From Dokdonella sp041395345 (GTDB lineage Bacteria > Pseudomonadota > Gammaproteobacteria > Xanthomonadales > Rhodanobacteraceae), in contig NZ_JAWLAR010000007.1 of NCBI RefSeq assembly GCF_041395345.1, positions 124,001 through 188,000 of the forward strand: a DNA stretch of 64,000 nucleotides, written 5' to 3'. The notes under the pieces were generated by a model, which was given only the letters and a program-made list of their open reading frames with translations, was not told where the DNA came from and ran no database searches. Positions 8,290-16,681 of this stretch are shown here, in pieces. Within the stretch, counting starts at the first letter, position 1. Every line of letters starts with the position of its first letter. The position numbers and the translations under genes were made by a program.

Positions 8290-10578
8290 TCAGTGAAGCG
8301 GCTCCAGAACATCAGCCGCCGCTACGATATCCGCGTCAGCCGGAAGCACTGCCAGGGCGGCTCCGGCCAGCGGGGTATAGGTATCCGCGCCGACCACGCG
8401 CTGTAGTGGTGTGGCGCCAAATCCGGCCTCGACAATGGCGGTGATGACGCCCTCTCCCACTCCGGCCGAGTGGCGGCCTTCGTCGACCACGAGTATGCAA
8501 CGGGCATCGCGAGCCTGTTCGGCAATAAAGGCTTCATTCAGCGGAACAAGCCAGCGCAGGTCGACGACGCGCACTTTCCAGCCTCGCCGGGATTCGATCT
8601 CGCGGGCCGCGCGCAGGCTCATGGGCACGCCGTTTCCGTAGCTGAATATGACCAGATCCGTTGCTTCGGCGGCATACACCCTGCCCTCGCCCAAAGTCAT
8701 CGACTGATTCGACGCAGGATAGGAAAACAGCCATTTCCCGTCGCCGGCCTCATGGAGGTCCTTGGTCATGTACAGGGCAATAGGCTCGAGGAATACGCTG
8801 ACCCGACCGTCCACCTTGGCCAGTGCGGCGAGCGTACGCAGCATCAGCGCAGCATCGTCGCCGCGACTCGGACAGCCCACCACCAGGCCCGGAATATCGC
8901 GCAGGGCAGTCAGCGAATTGTCGTTGTGGAAATGCCCGCCAAAGCCCTTCTGGTAGCCCAGACCGGCAATGCGCACGACCATCGGGTTGCGGTACTGGTC
9001 GTTGGAGAAGAATTGCAGGGAGGCCGCTTCTCCGCGAATCTGGTCGCAGGCATTGTGGAAATAAGCCAGGTACTGGATTTCCGGTATCGGCAGCATGCCC
9101 ATGTTGGCGTAGCCCTGAGCCAGGCCCAGGATAATGGTCTCATCCAGCAGCGTGTTGAAAACGCGCTTGTTCTTGAACGCCTTGTGCAGTCCCTTCGTCA
9201 CCGTGTAGACACCGCCCTTCTGGGCGATGTCTTCGCCAAACATCAGCGCCTCGGGATACTTGCAGAACAGGTCGTGCAGGGCCTGGTTGATCTGGATGGC
9301 CAGATGGCGCGGCGGCTGGTTTTCCGGCAGCTTCTGTTCACCGCCAAAGATGTCGAGACGCCTGTCCTGATAGTCGCTGCGATCGGCTTCGGCCTTGACT
9401 GCGTGTGGTGTGTAGGGTGCAAGCGGAGCGACGATTTCCGCGAGCTGGGACAGCTTGGGCCTGCGGTCGGCCTCGTCTGCCGCGGCAAAGCAGCGGGCGC
9501 GGACCGTCTCATAGCGGGCCAGCAGCTCATCCTTGTCGAGCAAGCCCGATTCGAGAGCAATCGCCGCCGAACGCAGGAGCGGATCGCTGGCCTCGACCTG
9601 GACCAGTTCTTCCACGCTGCGCCACTCGATCTCGAAGTCGGTACCGGCGTGACCCATGATGCGTGTGGTGCGCAGATGCAGGAAGGTCGGCCGGCGCGTG
9701 CGGCGGCAGTGCTCGATCGCTCTTGCGACATCGGCGTAGCCCGTGGCGAGGTCCAGACCATCGGCGTAGAAGTAGTCGAGGTCGCGGCGCTCGCTGAAGT
9801 TGCGTTCAATCCAGCCGCCCGGTGTTTTCACCGAGATGCCGATGCCATTGTCCTCGCAGACGAACAGCACGGGTGCCGGCAATTTCTGGTAGGCCGTCCA
9901 GCCTGCGGCGTTGAACGCCGTTTGCGCAGTGGCATGGTTGGAGGACGCATCACCAAAGGAACAGATGACAATGGAGTCGTCGGGAATCGGCAGGGCGTGG
10001 CCAATGCGTCCGGCCTGCTCGATCGCCAATGCCGTACCCAGTGCCTTGGGCAGGTGCGAGGCAATCGTCGAGGTCTGCGGCAATACCCATAGCGGCTTGG
10101 AACCCCAGACCTTGTGGCGGCCACCGGATGCCGGATCGTCCTTGCTCGCCGCAAACGACAGGGCTGAATCCATGATTGGATCCATGCCCGGCAGCTTGCG
10201 AAAGCGCTCGGCCATGAACGCACCCGAGCGGTAATGCAGGAAGGCCGGATCGGTATGCCGGCTGAGCCGGGCGACCATGGCGTTGCCCTCGTGCCCGCTC
10301 GAACCGATCGTGTAGAAGACGCGATTGCGCACCCTCAGCACGCGCGCCATCAGATCCAGGTGGCGCGAAATCAGTTGTGATTCGAACAGATCAAGGAAGT
10401 CGGCTGCCGTGCAGGCGCTGCCGGGAACAACAGCCGCTCGCGTGGAAGGCCTGGCTCCGACCGGACCATCCCAGTCGCGTACGAACTCGATGAAGTTCTG
10501 ATCGCAGATATCGGCGCGGTTGAGGCCGCGATGGCGCGCAGCGATGACGGGACGCGGAACCGGAGTAACGACAGCCAT
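8290..10578 (-). CDS. 2-oxoacid dehydrogenase E1, alpha and beta chains fused
   Basis: A 762-residue thiamine diphosphate enzyme in which the E1 alpha and beta chains are one polypeptide. The alpha part (about residues 60-400) has the ThDP motif starting at GD 209-210 (GDASSNHATAQTAFN) and ending at EDNG about 242. The beta part (about 425-762) has LMFGEDIAQKGGVYTVTKGL and a C-terminal transketolase-like domain. Such enzymes decarboxylate branched-chain 2-oxoacids or pyruvate as part of a dehydrogenase complex, but no E2 or E3 gene is next to it. The frame is open far upstream but that part overlaps the GST gene in another frame. The ATG at 10578 fits the family N terminus. Substrate unknown. 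Confidence 0.88.
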   Translation of the reverse strand: MAVVTPVPRPVIAARHRGLNRADICDQNFIEFVRDWDGPVGARPSTRAAVVPGSACTAADFLDLFESQLISRHLDLMARVLRVRNRVFYTIGSSGHEGNAMVARLSRHTDPAFLHYRSGAFMAERFRKLPGMDPIMDSALSFAASKDDPASGGRHKVWGSKPLWVLPQTSTIASHLPKALGTALAIEQAGRIGHALPIPDDSIVICSFGDASSNHATAQTAFNAAGWTAYQKLPAPVLFVCEDNGIGISVKTPGGWIERNFSERRDLDYFYADGLDLATGYADVARAIEHCRRTRRPTFLHLRTTRIMGHAGTDFEIEWRSVEELVQVEASDPLLRSAAIALESGLLDKDELLARYETVRARCFAAADEADRRPKLSQLAEIVAPLAPYTPHAVKAEADRSDYQDRRLDIFGGEQKLPENQPPRHLAIQINQALHDLFCKYPEALMFGEDIAQKGGVYTVTKGLHKAFKNKRVFNTLLDETIILGLAQGYANMGMLPIPEIQYLAYFHNACDQIRGEAASLQFFSNDQYRNPMVVRIAGLGYQKGFGGHFHNDNSLTALRDIPGLVVGCPSRGDDAALMLRTLAALAKVDGRVSVFLEPIALYMTKDLHEAGDGKWLFSYPASNQSMTLGEGRVYAAEATDLVIFSYGNGVPMSLRAAREIESRRGWKVRVVDLRWLVPLNEAFIAEQARDARCILVVDEGRHSAGVGEGVITAIVEAGFGATPLQRVVGADTYTPLAGAALAVLPADADIVAAADVLEPLH

Positions 10579-10582
10579 GGGT

Positions 10583-10600
10583 GAGGATTCGGGATTCGGT
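10583..10600. repeat. solo GGATTCGGGATTCGG repeat copy
   Basis: The sequence GAGGATTCGGGATTCGGT sits just upstream of the E1 start and matches the tandem units in the left arm of the 7-kb inverted-repeat element. It lies in the 98-base gap between the GST stop and the E1 start. Confidence 0.7.
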
Positions 10601-10676
10601 GAGTCGACTATTGTAGCCGGCTTGGCAGCCGTTGCCGATGCAGGCAATGAAGACGCCGCATCGGCCGAGGCCACGT

Positions 10677-11285
10677 TCAGGCGCTGGCCATGGCGATGAA
10701 ATCGGGCTGCGCCCGCACCGATGCCAGCCAGGTCAGAATGGCCGGGTAGCCCGACAGGTCGAATCCGCCTTCGGCAGCGCAATGGGTGTAGGCGAACAGG
10801 GCAATGTCGGCGATGGTCGGCGAGTCTCCGACGAAGAAGGTTCGACTCTCGGCAAGGTGCTGCTCCATGACCGCCAGTGCCTGGTGCCCGCGCTCGAGCA
10901 GGCGCGGCAATTCGCCCCGGCGAGGGTGATCCGCGGGCAGAAACAAGCGGATGAAGCGCGCCACGGCAATATACGGTTCGTGGCTGTACTGCTCGAAGAA
11001 CAGCCACTGCAGGACGAGTGCGCGCTGCCAGCGATCCTCCGGCATAAGCGTACTGCCCTCGGCCAGGAAGCACAGAATGGCATTGGACTCGGTCAGGACC
11101 CGACCATCTTCCAGCTCCAGTACCGGAACCTTGCCGTTCGGATTGCGAGCCAGGAATTCGGCGCTTCGGGTCTCGCCACGTGCACTGTCGACCTCGACCC
11201 AGCGATAGCGCCTCTGCAGGCGCGCCAACAGCAGTTGCAGCTTGTAGCAATTGCCCGAGACCTTCATGCCATACACGGTCATCAT
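10677..11285 (-). CDS. glutathione S-transferase family protein
   Basis: A 202-residue protein with the GST fold. The N-terminal thioredoxin-like domain begins VYGMKVSGNCYKLQLLL. It has the cis-proline segment NGKVPVLELEDG and the glutathione gamma-glutamyl contact LTESNAILCFLAEG. The C-terminal helical domain includes FFVGDSPTIADIALFAYTH, the N-capping box typical of GSTs. The start ATG overlaps the GNAT stop by four bases (ATGA), implying coupling, and a second in-frame ATG lies one codon later. Substrate unknown; a detoxification role is only a family-level guess. Confidence 0.88.
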   Translation of the reverse strand: MMTVYGMKVSGNCYKLQLLLARLQRRYRWVEVDSARGETRSAEFLARNPNGKVPVLELEDGRVLTESNAILCFLAEGSTLMPEDRWQRALVLQWLFFEQYSHEPYIAVARFIRLFLPADHPRRGELPRLLERGHQALAVMEQHLAESRTFFVGDSPTIADIALFAYTHCAAEGGFDLSGYPAILTWLASVRAQPDFIAMASA

Positions 11286-11836
11286 TCGCGTTCTCCCGCC
11301 CACTTTCGGGCCTGCCACTCGGCGCGCGTCTGGCCCCAGATTTCAATGTCCATGTCGATCGGTGGCGGCAGATGCCCGATGCCCCTGTAGTTCGACCCCA
11401 GTCGCTTGGCGAGCGCCTTCGACGCCGTGTTGTCGGACGAAATCGTATGGATCACTTCGCTCCAGCCCAGCGTTTCGAACGACCAGTCCATGGCCGCAAT
11501 CGAGCCTTCCCTCGCCAACCCCTTGCCCCAGTATTCGCGAGCGATTCCCCAGCCGACTTCGCTGCCGGGCCAGCCGTCGGGCATCCAGGGGCCGAGGCGA
11601 CCGATCCATTTGCCGGATGATTTGTCGATCACCGAGAACATCGCAAACCCCTGCATTTGCCAGGCGCCTGCCATGGTCATGAAACCGCGCCACGCGGACG
11701 AGCGCGGCTGTGCGCCACCCATGTGACGCATGACCTCGGCATCGGCCGCGAACGCTGCCCAGGGCTCGAAATCCTGCGCTTCCGGCGGACGCAGGATCAG
11801 GCGTTCGGTTTCAATGCGATTGCGCGACGCGTCCAT
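11282..11836 (-). CDS. GNAT family N-acetyltransferase (RimJ/RimL type)
   Basis: A 184-residue protein starting at the ATG at 11836; the frame is open further upstream but lacks family similarity there. It begins with ETERLILRPPEAQDFEPWAAF, the usual opening of RimJ/RimL-like acetyltransferases. It continues with WIGRLGPWMPDGWPGSEVGWGIAREYWGKGLAREG, the acetyl-CoA binding region, and SEVIHTISSDNTASKALAKRLG, the conserved late motif. The GST gene starts within its stop codon. Such enzymes acetylate N-terminal amino groups or small molecules; the target here is unknown. Confidence 0.88.
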   Translation of the reverse strand: MDASRNRIETERLILRPPEAQDFEPWAAFAADAEVMRHMGGAQPRSSAWRGFMTMAGAWQMQGFAMFSVIDKSSGKWIGRLGPWMPDGWPGSEVGWGIAREYWGKGLAREGSIAAMDWSFETLGWSEVIHTISSDNTASKALAKRLGSNYRGIGHLPPPIDMDIEIWGQTRAEWQARKWAGERE

Positions 11837-11844
11837 CGACAGTT

Positions 11845-12399
11845 CTACTGGCTTGAAGCGGCACCGCTTCCTTGTTGTCCGGTGTATTCGCAGCCCGAGC
11901 CGGGCCAGGCTCGAGCCACGTTGACAAAATCGTTCGTGGTGCACAGCCATTGCACCCCCATTGATTCATGCCCGGCCAGATCGGGCGTCAACTCGATCGT
12001 TCCGCCTTCGACTCCGGAAGCCGCATCGAAGGCAAGCACGATTCTTCCGCCGTCGGCTACCTGCATTGAAAGCAGACTTTGCCCCCGATAGGAGTCGGGT
12101 TCCCCGAGACCCACTTCGGCATTGCTGGCCGGCATTTGCCCGGTCGTCATGTAGTACTCGGAAACGGAAACCTTGGCCCCGGAAGCCGCGATCAGGGCTT
12201 CCCGGATCGCCTGTGCAGCACGCTGTTCGGCCAAGGTCTGCTCCGCCAACTGCCTGCCCTGTTCGACCCTGGCCTGCAGTTCGGCATCAAGGGCGGCTTC
12301 CGCGCGCTCATCCTCGTAGCGCTCGTAGAAATGAAATGCGAACTGGGCAACCAGCACACCGAGCAGGGCCGCAACGAACGTCGTTATCGCCTGACGCAT
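11845..12399 (-). CDS. membrane-anchored protein with type IV pilin-like C-terminal domain
   Basis: A 184-residue protein. I prefer the ATG at 12399, which has GGAG upstream, over one seven codons earlier. Residues 1-25 form one hydrophobic helix (TTFVAALLGVLVAQFAFHF). An acidic, probably coiled-coil stretch rich in Glu, Ala and Arg follows to about residue 65. The remainder resembles a pilin globular domain: EYYMTTGQMPASNAEVGLG, a strand-rich middle, and a Cys pair (LCTTNDF ... GCEYTG) placed like the pilin C-terminal disulfide. A normal prepilin cleavage site (G followed by F-T-L-x-E) is absent, so it is probably not an ordinary pilin. It ends just eight bases before the GNAT start. Confidence 0.6.
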   Translation of the reverse strand: MRQAITTFVAALLGVLVAQFAFHFYERYEDERAEAALDAELQARVEQGRQLAEQTLAEQRAAQAIREALIAASGAKVSVSEYYMTTGQMPASNAEVGLGEPDSYRGQSLLSMQVADGGRIVLAFDAASGVEGGTIELTPDLAGHESMGVQWLCTTNDFVNVARAWPGSGCEYTGQQGSGAASSQ

Positions 12400-12441
12400 T
12401 CCATTCTCCACTGTGGGCATCGCCGCAACATCATCCGGCCA

Positions 12442-13614
12442 TCAGAACGCATTGATGCCGGTTACCTCTCTTCCGACCACGAGCTGGTGCACGGTCTCGG
12501 TGCCTTCATAGGTAATCACCGACTCCAGGTTCAGCGCGTGCCGAATCGGGCAGTGCTCCGTGGTGATTCCGGCACCACCAAGGATATCGCGTGCTTCGCG
12601 GGCGATGTCGATCGCCATGCGGCAGTTGTTCCATTTTGCCAGCGAAACCTGGGTTGGCTGCATCGTGCCGGCATCCTTGAGCCGGCCCAGTTGCAACGAG
12701 AGCAATTGGGCCGTGGTGATACGCCGGGCCATGTCGGCCAGCTTGAGCTGGACCGCCTGGCGCGAGGCAATCGGCTGCTTGAACAGGATGCGATTCTTGG
12801 AATAGTCCAGCACTTCGGTAAAGCACGCGATAGCGGCACCGATCGGGCCCCAGGTGATGCCGTAGCGCGCCTGGGTCAGGCAGCCCAGCGGACCCTTGAG
12901 GCCCTTGACGTTCGGCAGGCGGTTGGCTTCGGGGACACGCACGTTGTCGAAGAACAGGGCCGAGGTGACCGATGCGCGCAAGCTCATCTTCTTGTGAATT
13001 TCCTGGGCCTTGAAGCCGGGGAAATCCTTCTCGACCACAAAGCCCTGGATGCCGTCCTCGGTCTGCGCCCAGACAATGGCGATATGGGCCAGGTTGCCGT
13101 TGGTTATCCACATCTTCGATCCGTTCAGGATCCAGTCGGCGCCATCCTTTTTCGCCGTGGTCTTCATGCTGCCCGGATCGGACCCGCCTTGCGGTTCGGT
13201 CAACCCGAAACAGCCGATGACCTTTCCGGCGGCCATGTCGGGCAGCCAGCGCTGGCGCTGCTCCTCGGTCCCGTAGGCGAAAATCGGGTACATGCACAGG
13301 GACGACTGCACCGAGGCGAAACTGCGGATGCCGGAATCGCCGCGCTCAAGTTCCTGGCAGATCAGCCCGTAGCTGACAGAGTTCAGGCCGGCGCAACCGT
13401 ATTCCGTCGGCAAGCTGCAACCGAGAAGACCCAGCTCGGCCATTTCAGGAACGAGTTCGTGCGGAAACACGGCCTTGTCGAAACAGTCGCCGATGATGGG
13501 AATCACGCGCTCGTCGGTAAAGCGGGCCACCGTGTCCTGTACGGCCTGCTCTTCTTCGGTGAGCAGCGAACGGACATCGTAGAGATCGACGGGATTGAGC
13601 GGTGTAGCGGCCAT
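12442..13614 (-). CDS. gcdH: glutaryl-CoA dehydrogenase (acyl-CoA dehydrogenase family)
   Basis: A 390-residue FAD enzyme that oxidises and decarboxylates glutaryl-CoA to crotonyl-CoA at the end of lysine and tryptophan degradation. Family features are the opening DLYDVRSLLTEEE, CFGLTEPQGGSDPGSMKT (FAD/substrate loop), WITNGNLAHIAIVWA and the C-terminal LESVITYEGTETVH, where the Glu of YEGT is the catalytic base. These motifs are closer to glutaryl-CoA dehydrogenase than to fatty-acyl-CoA dehydrogenases. The start at 13614 gives the usual length. It is divergent from the deacetylase gene with 161 bases between them. Confidence 0.93.
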   Translation of the reverse strand: MAATPLNPVDLYDVRSLLTEEEQAVQDTVARFTDERVIPIIGDCFDKAVFPHELVPEMAELGLLGCSLPTEYGCAGLNSVSYGLICQELERGDSGIRSFASVQSSLCMYPIFAYGTEEQRQRWLPDMAAGKVIGCFGLTEPQGGSDPGSMKTTAKKDGADWILNGSKMWITNGNLAHIAIVWAQTEDGIQGFVVEKDFPGFKAQEIHKKMSLRASVTSALFFDNVRVPEANRLPNVKGLKGPLGCLTQARYGITWGPIGAAIACFTEVLDYSKNRILFKQPIASRQAVQLKLADMARRITTAQLLSLQLGRLKDAGTMQPTQVSLAKWNNCRMAIDIAREARDILGGAGITTEHCPIRHALNLESVITYEGTETVHQLVVGREVTGINAF

Positions 13615-13775
13615 GGCTGGGATCCGGGGGTGGCAAAGCAGGCTATTGTAAACGGCGCGGCGAGGCGGGAACACTGCCGTCTGTGCGACAAACCTGCACA
13701 TCAGCGAGAATCGCTGCTATTGGCGATGACTGCATCGACCTCTATGCTGGCCGCCCGTTCCATGCTCCCTGACCC

Positions 13776-14597
13776 ATGCGCGTACCCGTTCTTGCCTACC
13801 ACGCCGTCAATATTGCCGGCAACGACTACGCCAGCAACGATCCGCTGGCGTTTGCCGCCGACCTCCGCCTGATCCATGAACTCGGCCTGCGCATCGTGCC
13901 CTTGCAGTGGGTTGTCGAGCAGGTCGTTGGCAGCGGCAATCGCGATCTGGAAGGTTGCGTCGCCCTCACCTGCGACGATGGCTCGAACTTCGACTTCAAT
14001 GATCTCGACCATCCGATTCACGGACCCCAGCGCAGTCTGTACAACTGCCTTCTCGATTTTGAAGCCGAATTCGGTGTCGATGCGCAGCCCGATCTGCATC
14101 TGACCTGCTTTGTCATCGCATCGCCCGAAGCACGCGAACATATCGACCGCGGCTGCCTCGCCGGCCGCGGCTGGATGAGCGAAGCATGGTGGAAGGACGC
14201 CCAACGCTCCGGACTGATCGGCATAGAAAACCACAGCTGGGATCACAACCACCCGGCCGTGAAGCTGCCCGGCCTCGAGGGCATGCAGCGCGGCTCGTTC
14301 CTGGAAGTGGACAGTCTCCCTCGCGCCAGGGCAGAAATTGCAGCGGCAACCGACTACATCAATGAGCGCATCGCGCCTTCACGCACGCAAATCTTCTGCT
14401 ATCCGTTCAGCCATGTGCCCGAATACCTCCGAGCCGAGTATTTCCCGCGATTTGCTGATGAACACGGAATGCTTGCCGCGATGGGCGATGGTGCCGTGCC
14501 GGTTACGCTGGACAGTGACCGCTGGAACCTGCCCCGCTACATCTGTGGCTGGCACTGGAAAACACCCGAGGCGCTGCGCGACATCCTTGCGGGCTAA
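13776..14597 (+). CDS. polysaccharide deacetylase family protein
   Basis: A 273-residue protein of the NodB-homology family. It starts with VPVLAYHAVN and has the metal and catalytic motif TCDDG at residues 65-69, where the usual sequence is TFDDG. The second metal motif is GIENHSWDHNHP, giving the two histidines of the HS(T)xxH pattern. The closing IFCYPFSH is the third motif. Such enzymes remove acetyl groups from chitin, peptidoglycan or exopolysaccharide. No signal peptide is visible, which is unusual for a cell-wall deacetylase and suggests a cytoplasmic or soluble-substrate role. It stands alone on the plus strand between two minus-strand blocks. Confidence 0.85.
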   Translation: MRVPVLAYHAVNIAGNDYASNDPLAFAADLRLIHELGLRIVPLQWVVEQVVGSGNRDLEGCVALTCDDGSNFDFNDLDHPIHGPQRSLYNCLLDFEAEFGVDAQPDLHLTCFVIASPEAREHIDRGCLAGRGWMSEAWWKDAQRSGLIGIENHSWDHNHPAVKLPGLEGMQRGSFLEVDSLPRARAEIAAATDYINERIAPSRTQIFCYPFSHVPEYLRAEYFPRFADEHGMLAAMGDGAVPVTLDSDRWNLPRYICGWHWKTPEALRDILAG

Positions 14598-14610
14598 CCG
14601 GAAGCGCGGC

Positions 14611-15159
14611 TCAGAATGCTCCGAGCGCATGCACCTTGGCGATCAGGGCGCGCTGGATATTCGGATGCAATGGCTTGTGCCAGTTGACGATGACATGCGG
14701 ATGTTCGGTCTTGATGAAGCCGGCGGCTAGAGAAACCTCAAGCGCGCGGGGGTCCCCGCAATGGCCGAAGAAGGCATCACAGCAATCGGCATACTTGCGA
14801 AATGCGTACTTCACGATGTGGAACCAGAGACCACCCGCATCGCGCAGTGCGCTTCGCTGCGCCTCTGTCATGCGCCGCACCGTATCGCCGTTGGTGCATG
14901 AGCCTCCGGACAGATAGACATCACCAAACGGCATCATGTGCGAATAACCGGCCAGATGCAGGCTGCCCTCGGCATCCCGATACAGGCCCACGAGATGTCG
15001 CGGTTGGCCAGGCGGCGGATGGCCGAACTTGCGCTTGAACAAGTCGCTGACCAGGAAGTCGCCGTGGTCAATCTCGGTGATGGTGATGAATTCGCGCAGG
15101 CTTTCCGGCAGGCCTTCGCGCGCATCGAAGTGTTCTCCGCTATGCATGATCGTGCTCAC
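14611..15159 (-). CDS. conserved protein of unknown function, tandem paralogue B
   Basis: A 182-residue protein clearly related along its length to the gene immediately upstream. Shared blocks are FLVSDLFKRKFG / FATELFQRKYK, PRHLVGLYRD / PHHVVACFRE, the LSGGSCTNGDTVRRMTEAQR region and FFGHCGDPRALEVSLAAGF. The closing HVIVNWHKPL followed by IAKVHALGAF also matches. The late motif GxCGDxxAxxVxxAxGF recalls the end of a GNAT acyltransferase fold, but no clear acetyl-CoA loop is visible, so I give no function. The GTG start shares one base with the TAG stop of paralogue A; an ATG four codons later is possible. It is the last gene of the long minus-strand run. Confidence 0.8.
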   Translation of the reverse strand: MSTIMHSGEHFDAREGLPESLREFITITEIDHGDFLVSDLFKRKFGHPPPGQPRHLVGLYRDAEGSLHLAGYSHMMPFGDVYLSGGSCTNGDTVRRMTEAQRSALRDAGGLWFHIVKYAFRKYADCCDAFFGHCGDPRALEVSLAAGFIKTEHPHVIVNWHKPLHPNIQRALIAKVHALGAF

Positions 15160-15656
15160 TAGAACGGTTCAAAGGAGTGTGCCTTGGCTATCATCTGGTC
15201 CTGCAGCCTCCGCTCGACTTCTCGCGTCCAGTAGACGAGCAGACGATCGTGGCGGGTCGACTCAAACCCGACCGCGCGATCCACGCGCTCGGCCAGGGCG
15301 TCGCCGCAGTAACCGAATACAGCCGAATAACGCGGGCCAAAGTGACGCAGGGCCCAGCCAAGCGTGTGCTGGTACAGCCCGCCGGAAGCCCGGACGCAGT
15401 CGCGTTGCTCGGCGCTCATCCTGCGCAGGACGCGATCATCCACACAGGCGCCGCCACCCAGCAGGATGTCGCCGCAATCCGTGAAGTGGATGTAGCAGGC
15501 CACTGAAAACCTGCCATCAGGCTCGCGGAAACAGGCGACCACATGATGCGGAAATTCCGGAACCGGCAGCTTGTATTTGCGCTGGAACAGTTCCGTCGCG
15601 AATGCCGGCCCCTGTTCGGCCTCGTTGATGATGATGAAGTCGTCGATGTTGCTCAT
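15159..15656 (-). CDS. conserved protein of unknown function, tandem paralogue A
   Basis: A 165-residue protein that starts at an ATG behind an excellent AGGAGGT ribosome binding site. It reads IDDFIIINEAEQGPAFATEL near the N terminus, then PHHVVACFREPDGRFSVACY and LLGGGACVDDRVLRRMSAEQR. It ends with VFGYCGDALAERVDRAVGF and AKAHSFEPF. It is a paralogue of the next gene and probably arose by tandem duplication. Four cysteines are spread through the protein; two (the ones in GACVDD and GYCGD) are conserved in both copies. It begins 13 bases after the stop of the 5'-nucleotidase gene, so the three genes are likely one unit. Function unknown. Confidence 0.82.
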   Translation of the reverse strand: MSNIDDFIIINEAEQGPAFATELFQRKYKLPVPEFPHHVVACFREPDGRFSVACYIHFTDCGDILLGGGACVDDRVLRRMSAEQRDCVRASGGLYQHTLGWALRHFGPRYSAVFGYCGDALAERVDRAVGFESTRHDRLLVYWTREVERRLQDQMIAKAHSFEPF

Positions 15657-15669
15657 TTCAACAAACCTC

Positions 15670-16608
15670 CTACTGATCCGGTCTGTTGTGAACGCCATGC
15701 GGAACGTGGCCGGTAGCCACGTGCTGTCGTGCCGAATCGACATTGAGCATGGAGTCGTCGAAGAAGATGTCTGCACCAAAGGCTTCAAGGAACGGCCCTT
15801 TCGAACGGCCGCCGAGAAACAGCGCCTCGTCCAGGCGCACGCCCCAGTTTCGCAGGGTAAGGATGACGCGCTTGTGCGCCGGTGCCGACCGCGCCGTGAC
15901 AAGCGCGGTGCGAATCGGAGAATTCTCTATCGGGAAGGCGGCCTGGATACTGTGCAGCAACTCGAGAAAGCTGCGGAAGGGTCCGACTGCCAGAGGCTCA
16001 TTGACCCGTTCGGTCTCGTTGCGATGAAAGGCTTCCAGTCCTTCATCCCGGGAGACGCGCTCGGAATCGTCGCCAAAGATCACCGCATCGCCATCAAACG
16101 CGATACGCAACTGTTCCGAGGGCAGTTCTGGCGCCTTGGATGGAAGAATGGTTGCCGCCGCCACTCCCGCCGTTAGCGCACGCCGCACATCATCGACATT
16201 CGCGGAAAGGAAAAGGTTGGCGCCGAAAGGGTGCGCATAGGCCGCAGTGGGGGCGCCGTTGGTGAAAGCGGCGCGGACGATATCAAGCCCGTAGTGCTCG
16301 ATGGCATTGAAGATGCGCAGTCCCGTATCGGCAGAGTTTCTCGAGAGCAGGATGACTTCGACCCTCGGGGCCTCCGGAGCCAGCGAGTTCAGTCGCAACA
16401 GCTTCTGCACCAGCGGAAAGGCGATGCCGGGCGCGAGCAACTCGTCTTCATGCGCGATCTGGTAGCGCGCGTAGGCATCCAGTCCCTGGCGCTCGAACAA
16501 CTCATGGCTGTCGCCAAGGTCAAACAGCGCCCGCGAAGAAATCGCCACGACAAGCTTCTGCGTGGAGACCTGTTCTTCAGGAGGACCAGGGGAAACCGGA
16601 GTGCTCAT
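15670..16608 (-). CDS. cytosolic 5'-nucleotidase, cN-I family
   Basis: A 312-residue protein matching the bacterial relatives of cytosolic 5'-nucleotidase 1. It opens with KLVVAISSRALFDLGDSHELF, where the family carries its nucleophile region. Later it has LLSRNSADTGLRIFNAIEHY, RIAFDGDAVIFGDDSERV (DGDAVIF is the family motif) and VRLDEALFLGGRSKGPFLEAF. The enzyme is expected to release phosphate from nucleoside monophosphates such as AMP in the cytoplasm. The ATG at 16608 was chosen because the family sequence starts there. Upstream is the aminotransferase gene (73-base gap) and downstream are the tandem paralogues. Confidence 0.88.
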   Translation of the reverse strand: MSTPVSPGPPEEQVSTQKLVVAISSRALFDLGDSHELFERQGLDAYARYQIAHEDELLAPGIAFPLVQKLLRLNSLAPEAPRVEVILLSRNSADTGLRIFNAIEHYGLDIVRAAFTNGAPTAAYAHPFGANLFLSANVDDVRRALTAGVAAATILPSKAPELPSEQLRIAFDGDAVIFGDDSERVSRDEGLEAFHRNETERVNEPLAVGPFRSFLELLHSIQAAFPIENSPIRTALVTARSAPAHKRVILTLRNWGVRLDEALFLGGRSKGPFLEAFGADIFFDDSMLNVDSARQHVATGHVPHGVHNRPDQ

Positions 16609-16681
16609 GCCGGTGATCTTAAGGCAATGCCGGCAGATTCGCCCACGAACCGATGCCAGGCGCAGGCAAACGCTGCTGCAC

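Noticed and set aside
8470..10092. Plus-strand open frame of 540 codons antisense to the E1 gene
   Set aside because: Shadow of the E1 coding strand, with no start signal or domain.
10579..11346. N-terminal extension of the E1 protein to over 1,000 residues
   Set aside because: The extension overlaps the GST gene in another frame and has no similarity to E1 enzymes; the ATG at 10578 fits the family.
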